A stretch of 44,847 nucleotides of DNA. It comes from Lingula anatina (taxonomy: Eukaryota; Brachiopoda; Lingulata; Lingulida; Lingulidae). The stretch is from assembly GCF_001039355.2 (NCBI RefSeq), contig NW_019775767.1, forward strand, positions 162,922-207,768, read 5' to 3'. Made by a program: the position numbers and the translations under genes. The stretch's first letter is position 1; every line of letters begins with the position of its first letter. This document shows positions 37,598-44,847 of this stretch, piece after piece. Under the pieces are notes generated by a model, which saw nothing but the letters and a program-made list of their open reading frames with translations, did not search any database and was not told where the DNA came from.

Positions 37598-40576
37598 ATA
37601 AGTCGTTTTAAATATATTTAATTAGCTTTTCGGAAGTGAAACACTTGAAAAAATTGGTATCTACCCATATAAGTTTCCAGTTTATCATTGTTTAATTATT
37701 TTTCCAAATTTATTTTTGCCTTATGCTTTGGTAGACACAAACAATAAAGAACAATTGACTTGATAAAATAGTGTAAATAAATGACTCGCCATGTTAATGA
37801 ATATGGCCATATTTTGATTATCTTAGTTCATTAATGTGGAGGAACTATTTCTTTTTAAATAAACGACTAGTCAGGCTTATAATATCCTATGATAATACTC
37901 AGAGTTTTTCGACTTACATCATGTGTACACATCTTGTGCTGGTATAGCAAAATGTCACAGAACAGCGTGTTGATAAGATTAAGATAAATAAGAGAAAACT
38001 TGGAAAACGTAATAATGCTGCCTAGGAAGAAACATGATTCTACTAAAATGGCCTTGTTTTAACATTTAAAATTATCATTAGATTTTTATCGTTTTACAAC
38101 AAAGTATTTGTGAATTTAGGAAAATAAGGTAGGTTTTTTAATGTAAGGTATACCTTATAATAAACTGATCCTGAAATAACGATTTCCCTTAAAAATCACA
38201 AATAAATTTTTGTCTTTATTATACCTTTATATTATGCCTTTATCCATTAGCTTAATTGAATTTGATTAATTTGGTTTCTTGTTTCGTTACTGAAGGTTGC
38301 AATGGCGAAGACGGATTTAATAGTTATAAATGGCCTGATGCTGAGCCATACGGTAAGTGTTTTATGATATTTTAAAATTGTTTCTATTTTTAAATCGTGC
38401 CCACTGTGCGTGTAGTCAGTGTAAATGTAAATGGAGAAACGTTAGTATTTATTTCTATATCCGCTAAGATAATTAAGAAATTAACCTTGTCATTGACTCA
38501 CCCTACAAGCATGAGTTTATGAATTCAGCTCCCTCCCCAATAATGCAATCAAAAACATCTACTGTACCTTTGATGCCCAATCATTACAAACGTCACAGCC
38601 AGCCCTACAATCATGATAATTTAACTCAACGCAGTCAGGTCATTGCATTTTTGTGATATCAGTAAGATATGAAGTTATTTTTAATTTGCGTCACATATTT
38701 TCGGAATAATAAAATCGTATTTAATTATACAATAATACAATAAAGCATAAACACACCAAAGGGAAGCGAGAGAGACCATTTATAGTGTGCAACAGGGCCA
38801 AAAAAATAACCAGACCCCTGATGTTGTGAATTAAATAAATATATTTATAACTTCAACCGTCATGGTGCAATATCTCAAAATATAACTAAACAAATAAACA
38901 AATAAATAAATAAAAAGCACGTACGCTATGACCCGTAGTAGGGCCCATATGCCCTCATAAACTAAGAATGTAATTCTTGTTATATAGTGATACTAATGAC
39001 CACCTCAGTCAGGAACCCCCTTCCTTAATATATTAAAAAAGGGAGTAGGGGTTAGGTGACCCTTTACAAAATTGTCATGCCGATACTTATGTAGAATTGA
39101 ACCCTGCACTAGAACAGCTTGCAGTGGCCTTACCTTTGCAATCTGACAAGTTGAATGGATATTTTGTTGTTTGTGAATAATTTCTTACGCTGAATCTTGA
39201 GATTATACTATTTAAATTGACAGGTTTAATTCAATGTTTCACAGAGTGGTGGGCTTTTTTGCAACACCACAAACGGAGTTTGTGCAAAATTGATTGTAAA
39301 TGAAAACTTTTGCTGGCTCAATGCATCATAATTTTTAGGATGATGAGTCATATCGAATATTTGGTATATAATTTTTTATTCATAACATTTACAATCCATA
39401 ACATTTATAACAGGCAACAATTTGTCACATTGTTAAAATTATTAGAATAGTGGGGTTATATTATAAATGCGGCCTTGTTTGGCCAAACATCGACCAACCA
39501 ATAGTTTTGTTCCATTCTTTCTTGTTGTGAATGGGATTATGAAAGTTTGTGGTGCACTGGGAAGGAAGAGACATAAAATACCCTACGTGCAGACAACGGG
39601 CCAATCACTGACGTGCAAAGGACAAAGAAAGGACGCCGTCCAGTGTAAAGGAAGCTTAACAGACCAGTGTCCAAGATTCTTTTTATTAAAATGTTGCTGT
39701 CAGATTGTGTGATCACCTTAAATCTAATGATATACTGGAGAAAATGCAATCAGCCTATAACTAATAAATCTGGTTTGATCCAAAAAAAACACTAAGCAAT
39801 GTTACAACACCTTCCTAATCTGTCAGCGGTTTCTGATACGACAAACCATAAATTGTTTCTAACTATCCTAGAGAAAGCATTGAGACCAAAGGCTAAATCC
39901 TTGAACGACTCCGCTCTTTTATGTATGGCAGGAAACATCTTGTGTCTAGATTTTGTTCGGTCTGTTAGAAAAAGCCCATGGTGTTTCTCAAGAAAATGTC
40001 CAGGTCCACTACATTTTTGTATCTACTTCCATGTAATAAGTTTCACATATTATGATACTCAGCCGTTCGCTCCATGAAACATCAAGAACACTGAATTTTC
40101 CTTAACGAGAATGAAAGGCTATGTTTCTTATAGCAAGGCTTTGATGGTTTACATTAAAAAAACTGATGATTAACGACAACAATGATAAGTCTAACAGCAA
40201 ACAAATTACTGAAAATGCCGGAAAGAAATAAAAAGAAATTTTGTCGTATATGAGGAAAGCTATCTGCTTTCTCTGCTTTTCCCATCTATGAACAAAATAT
40301 ACATCAAATTACTGCATGATTCATATCAGAAACAAACCTTCGTTGAGAAACCATTAAATGATCACTCTATATGCACTATCTAAACGACTTTATTACATCT
40401 GTCCAGAAAAAGATTTGCTCGATTTCTTACCCGCACACCTGGTGACAGTCACATTACACATTCCCTCAAACAAAATTTAGTTTATGCTCATTTTGCTTTT
40501 ATTAGCTTGGTACAATATTTACATGTGTGTAAACATTTTACGAACAAGTTTTACGTTCTTCTGACTATTTGGTTTA
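37598..40576. other. Intergenic region, mostly unrecognised
   Basis: AT-rich, with one candidate short exon at 38302-38352. ORFs at 39467-39712 and 39799-40077 show no recognisable domain and are not called. Confidence 0.45.
38302..38352 (+). CDS. Candidate first coding exon of an unknown gene (17 codons)
   Basis: ATG in good context (GCAATGGCG) opens 17 codons (MAKTDLIVINGLMLSHT) and runs exactly into a strong donor GTAAGT at 38353. Phase 0. No downstream exon was found in the window, so this may be chance; the following intron could be interrupted by the Harbinger element. Confidence 0.2.
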
Positions 40577-41131
40577 TTACCCCCGTCACAGAAGAGGCGG
40601 AATGAGCAAGAATGCCGTCGGAGAGACAATTCTTTGTACGTTTATGGATATTTGAAGAGCATTCTAAAAATTCCGAGTGCATTCATAATATTTTTACCTT
40701 TTCTTGTGGCCACACCGAATTCTCGAAGTGCATTCCAAGTGAAGGCTTATAGAATTATGAACAGTATTCTACCTGCACTATAACTGCAATTTAAATATTC
40801 CGGAATTCTGATACAACTGTAGCATTCGAAACATTCTGATCACATTCGAGGGAGATCCGAACTGGCACTTAAAATTCCGCCAGAATGTTTCAAATGTGCC
40901 GCGAATGAGCCGGAATGCAACTCGAATGCGTCTCGATTACTGCCAAAACCGATTTCCATTGTTAAATAATTGGGCTCGAATACACTTCAAATGCTGTAGC
41001 AATCTTTCAATTGCGTCTCAATCCCGACTCGAATGCAGTCTGAAAGTACCTAATTAATCCTAGAGTGAGCACAACGGAATTTTATAAAAACACGACCTGC
41101 TGCTGCTGGAACGTCAGTCGTAACAGAGAAA

Positions 41132-42234
41132 TTGCCTGGTCACTCAACATTGCATCATGCCGCCTTGAAAGAAGGGAGGAGAGGTAAAAAACTGGTCGCG
41201 GCCGTGGACGGGCCACAGGTGCTGCACCCCCAAAAAGCCCCTGAAGATCCAGCTTCTATTATTGAAGAAACCCCAGCACCTTTAGAGTCTGAAGGTGAGT
41301 CCACAGCCCCTATTTTTGCTTCCCAGGTGCCGAAGGCCATTAGAAGGCTACACAGTCGTCCACTGACTATTGTGGTGTTCCTCCTACAAGCGAGACTGCC
41401 AAGTCCAACAAGAGGCGCAAGAGGGAGCTGGTGACGGCTGACTTCACTGAGGAGCAGCAGCAAGAGATGGTTGGCTGGCTTCAGGCTCCCGAGCAAGATT
41501 GCGTCCTCAACAGAAAACACCATAACTACGTAAAGAAGGGACTAAAGGACGCGTTGTGGGAGCAGAATGCCAGGGAGATGAGCAAGACCAGTAACCAGCT
41601 GAAGAAGTGGTACGCAAACATGAGATCAAGGTTCGGCAAGTTGAAGCAGAAACCTCAGGTTCTGGCAACAATGATGCAGAGAATTCCTCTGGAGCCAGGT
41701 CGAGGGCTACTGATGACACTGAGGCTACTAGGATATTGCTGAACTGCAGAGACCACTGATTAACAAGCTATCCAAGGCTGAGAAGTCACCAATGCAACGC
41801 CAGAAGGACATATTTGCCGACTTCATGAAGAAGGTCACGCACACGTTTTCTCCCCCAATGTGGCTGAGGTTCCAAAGGGAAGTCAGTAGCCTACTACAGA
41901 AGCATCAGTATGAGCTTTTCACCAACAGCCGCACATTCAGACTCAGCAGCTGCAGCAAGAACAGTTCTATATGCCTTGCACTCCTGCACCTATCCGGGTG
42001 CCCAGAAGGCAGCAGTGTACGTCAGCAGATTGGCAGCCTCATTCGTCACAGTGGCCAGCAAAGTACCACCAATCAACTTCTGTCTGGGGCTCACAGGAAG
42101 CCAGCTGGGTACAGCAACAATTCCAACAACAGCCTCCCATCAGACCACAGTCGGCTGCACCCACCTACTCTGCCAGCACCCCACATAGTTTCATAAAGAA
42201 CGTCCTTATTTCAAAGGCATCTCCCCCAGGATAA
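41132..42234 (+). pseudogene. Harbinger Myb/SANT-like DNA-binding protein, frameshifted
   Basis: Fragments in more than one frame: 41132-41330 (an acidic/Pro-rich N terminus), 41400-41690 (KSNKRRKRELVTADFTEEQQ, then MVGWLQ, YVKKGLKDALWEQNA, LKKWYANMRSRFGKL, a Myb/SANT-like trihelix pattern), 41792-42234 (QRQKDIFADFMKKV and a Gln-rich end). Harbinger elements usually encode such a protein, which is thought to bring the transposase to the ends and into the nucleus. The breaks near 41335-41390 and 41700-41790 make this copy non-functional. Confidence 0.75.
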
Positions 42235-43026
42235 AGTATGTAATAGGCTCGTAATATTTGGGTAAGGGGGAAGGCTCAAGCAATCCTATACTCCCATTTT
42301 CCTGGCAGTCCTTGAGCTCAGACTGGTTGAAAATCTGAGCATCAGACATACTTCCATATGCACTGATGTCTATCCACAGGAACTTGTAGTCTCCATCCAC
42401 AAGGGTCATGAGAACCACAGAAAAGAACCCCTTGTAGTTATAGTACAAGGAACCGCTCTTGGCAGGTTCCCTGTACATGCTTGCTATCTAGAACTCCTAC
42501 AGCGTGAGGAACATTTCACCTGTCTCTGAGGACCTCCTCAATAGGTGCCCATTCTCCTGGAGTGGTTCGGACAGGTGATAACTTCATACTTGTAAACCTC
42601 CACAATGGCTTGACAGGGATTAGTAGGCTGATGGTGTTTCGTGTCACACGGAAGCTGTACATGAGGCTAGGATACTTGTCACCTGAAGCCTGGAAACTTA
42701 TACAGTGATGGCAAGTTTCAAACCGGGCGGTAGCGCCTTCATCATTTTGGTATCCTACTTCTCTGCCCTTGGTCCTTCTCTCTGCACTAACTCATTAAAC
42801 TTGGCAGGCTCCATCTTGAGGTAGTTGAAGAAAGACTATGGATCTTCTTCTCTAAGCTTGAGTAATTTCCATACAGCCTCCTCCTGTCCTCTGCCAACCA
42901 TGGTCGAGTCTGATATCTCCTGCGTCTTCTTCTTTTGTTTCTTTTCCTGCCCTCTACATCTCTTTCAAGCAGGTCTTGCTGGAGGACAGCAATTTGAAGC
43001 AAAGCAACATGGTACAGGTTGTCCAT
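42206..43026 (-). pseudogene. Harbinger DDE transposase (HARBI1-like), broken
   Basis: The N-terminal part (43026 downward) reads RKRNKRRRRRRYQTRPWL, DRRRLYGNYSSL, the basic RPWL block seen at the start of Harbinger transposases. It then changes frame and meets a TAG; the next frame gives SFFNYLKMEPAKFNELVQ. The C-terminal part (42478-42206) has SGSLYYNYKGFFSVVLMTLV, DYKFLWIDISAYGSMSDAQI and LPKYYEPITYFILGE, the DDE_Tnp_4 core with the middle acidic residues. The segment between is heavily degraded and the last catalytic residue could not be placed. Similar in sequence to vertebrate HARBI1 domesticated proteins, but clearly a transposon relic. Confidence 0.85.
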
Positions 43027-44351
43027 TGTCTATGGTGGCAGGGATGAGACTGATGAAAATGCTACATTCCGCAGTATTTTATACTCTATTAGTGACCATT
43101 CCAGTGGCGTTCTTTATACACTCTGGGCATTCGTGTCACATTCTTAACATATCCGAAAGTACTTTTAAGTAATTTAGCTGTATTCTGTTTCAATTCTTGA
43201 TTTTTCAAACCATCATTGGCAGCCATACCAGGAGCGTTTTGACTGCATTTGAGTTCACTTTGTACATCATTCGAGGCACCTTCTGACATACTTCAGCCTG
43301 TATTCGGCCAGCAGTCAAACCCCACTCGTACGGCATGTGAATTTATTCGAAATATTCTGACTGCAATCTAACAACAAGTCTGCTGAGCCATTGTGGAGGA
43401 ATACAAGAACATTCCTACTGTACTCCAACTACATTCGAGCTACATTTGAGAGGTAATATACCTGGAATGTGCAAGAATCATTCCAGGTGGGTTCGATGTG
43501 CATAAGTATCCCAGAGGCATTTATACAAAGCGGAAAGAATATAGGTCAATTTGAAATTCCATCCCAAATATGGCACGAATTTTTAATTTAGTCATTCCGG
43601 CTAGTTCTGCTTGATTCCTGCTGATTCCGAATAAGTGTGACCGGAGCTTAAACGCTAGATATGTAACATATATAGCGACTATATTCTCTTAAAGGTTCTG
43701 CACCAAATGAAATGATTTTGCTTCCACTTTTTCTTTGCAGCTCATTCTTTCTCCTCTCATATCACTTTTACAAAGTAACTTAAAATATTATCTTTAAAAA
43801 TAATAACTAGATTTTTAAAAAGGCCCTAAAGTCATATTTCTACATTACTTGAATCCATTTAAGCCTTTTTATATTATTTGTTCATATGGTAAAGTGTATG
43901 AATTAAATAGTGTTTTTGATTTTGAAATAACATTATTAATATTATAATTATTATAATTATTATTATTATTATTATTATTATTATAGGCAGACTTTCGTCT
44001 ATAACTCAACCTTGTGCAGAATATGTTCAATAACGAATACACACACTGGACAAAAGAAGTGTCACCCCCCTCACTCAGAGCAAAGAAATTGGCAGATCTT
44101 GGGTACTTATAATGCCTGGTCTACTTATAATGTGACTAATGAGTATAAAACTGCTATTAGTCTAGTGAGATTTTCGAAAAAAGGCTCTGCATAAGAGGTA
44201 AGGGGCATTTTGGGGTAAAAGTTGGGAACCAGGCTTTTAAGCATAATTTTGGGATGCTGAATCTGATTTACCCGGTTCCCAAGCCAAATTTTGCGTTTTT
44301 TAACGGTCTTATTTGCAAAAAAACAAAATGGCCGCCAGCTTTCCTATTTTC

Positions 44352-44588
44352 TGCAATATCTCTGGAACTAGACAGGCAAATATGACAAATGAAGTGTCTT
44401 TACCTATATTTTCAGGGTCGAGGAACATTATTTAGATGTTTCTGTTAGAATTAGATTTACGCAATTTTCCTAAATATGCAAATTAGGATCGCCATTACTG
44501 AAAAACCGTTTTACTTCTGTATCTCTGTAACTAGGCAAGCAAACATGACAATTGAAGTGTCTACACCTATGTTCTCAGGGTCAGGGAA
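44352..44588 (+). repeat. Diverged direct repeat, about 75-bp units, 165 bp apart
   Basis: 44352-44426 and 44517-44588 share ATCTCTG, AACTAG, CAGGCAAA or CAAGCAAA, ATGACAA, TGAAGTGTCT, ACCTAT, TTCAGGGTC and GGAA. Units are about 80% alike by eye. Each is preceded by a GATCGCCATT or ATGGCCGCCA-like word and an A-rich run. Confidence 0.8.
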
Positions 44589-44718
44589 TGTGATAAATCA
44601 GATTTCTTGTCTGATGGGTAGCACTGACTTTGTGAATCATGTCCGAGTAGCACCTTTTATTGTTTCTTCCCTGTATTTGTCAAACACAAGTTTCGAATTC
44701 AAACACAGAATTCGAAGG

Positions 44719-44740
44719 TGGGGGGGGGGGGGGGGGGGGA
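44719..44740. repeat. Poly-G run
   Basis: About twenty consecutive G, followed by ACGAGGGCCC. Length is likely uncertain in the assembly, and it creates an artefactual Gly-rich ORF. Confidence 0.9.
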
Positions 44741-44847
44741 CGAGGGCCCTTGACAGCCCCCCCAGTTTAATTCATCAGGGCAGATACGTGCTTCTGTTTA
44801 CCTGTCTGTTACAGATTTGGTCTCAACGAAATCGTTTAGAAGCTTGA

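Larger units (their letters stand above)
40580..43647. mobile_element. PIF/Harbinger DNA transposon, 3.1 kb, degenerate, TSD TTA
   Basis: Left terminus CCCCCGTCACAGAAGAGGCG and right terminus (reverse complement GCTCCGGTCACACTTATTCG) are imperfect inverted repeats, flanked by TTA (40577-40579, 43648-43650). Several hundred bp inside each end are dense in GAATGC/GAATNC words. The element encodes a Myb-like protein on the plus strand and a DDE transposase on the minus strand, converging near 42200. This two-gene composition and 3-bp duplication are typical of Harbinger. Both genes have frameshifts or stops. Confidence 0.88.
43651..44847. other. Repeat-rich right edge
   Basis: No gene is supported. 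An (ATT)n microsatellite lies at about 43927-43985, followed by GCAGACTTTCGTCTATAACT, a possible LINE-tail scar. A diverged direct repeat and a poly-G run follow. Confidence 0.5.

Noticed and set aside
39467-40077. Two ORFs of 81 and 92 codons
   Set aside because: No domain, no splice context and composition like the surrounding intergenic DNA.
44476-44847. 123-codon ORF at the right edge
   Set aside because: It crosses a poly-G run and a diverged repeat and has no domain signal.

Overview
This is eukaryotic (metazoan) DNA: one gene has eleven short exons with GT-AG introns, another is an intronless TRIM-NHL gene, and most of the rest is AT-rich, transposon-dense intergenic sequence. The mix of an intronless TRIM-NHL gene, a WDR88 orthologue, Harbinger elements, a Ngaro/DIRS-like tyrosine-recombinase retrotransposon and (ATT)n-tailed LINEs suits a marine invertebrate, perhaps a lancelet, hemichordate or similar deuterostome. 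The species assignment is inference; no species-diagnostic sequence was recognised.

Layout. 1-181 is a 29-31 bp minisatellite. 1096-3063 is the intact single-exon TRIM-NHL gene; a repeat of its 3' flank also lies upstream of it, suggesting a former tandem array. 3064-7571 is intergenic, with a possible zinc-ribbon terminal exon, a microsatellite and a small MITE. 7572-13424 is WDR88 (seven WD40 repeats plus a C-terminal zinc ribbon, 380 aa by my splice model). Intron 7 carries a truncated LINE and two decayed duplicates of exon 8; the 3' UTR carries a decayed duplicate of the last exon. 13798-18181 is a belt of MITEs, tRNA-like relics and foldback repeats.

18852-27621 is the most interesting unit: a YR (tyrosine recombinase) retrotransposon with the split-direct-repeat layout A1-ORFs-B1-A2-B2 typical of Ngaro-like elements. 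It holds an apparently intact SGNH-hydrolase ORF, an 18-unit minisatellite, a frameshifted Gag with a CCCH-type finger, a DIRS-type RT and a truncated YR C-terminus. A 19-bp near-palindrome recurs just after the gag and YR stops. A separate LINE sits inside it in antisense orientation.

28123-32205 is a CR1/L2-like LINE, broken, with an assembly gap flanked by a 795-bp near-identical duplication. 32390-33213 looks like a degenerate LTR element. 34284-37595 holds three MITEs and a third copy of the (ATT)n LINE family; one MITE sits cleanly inside that LINE's RT. 40580-43647 is a degenerate PIF/Harbinger element with convergent Myb-like and transposase pseudogenes, and is the likely source of the 17316-17996 MITE. 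The last kilobase has microsatellites and a diverged tandem repeat.

Only the TRIM and WDR88 genes look like functional host genes. All identifications come from reading the sequence; no database search was run.
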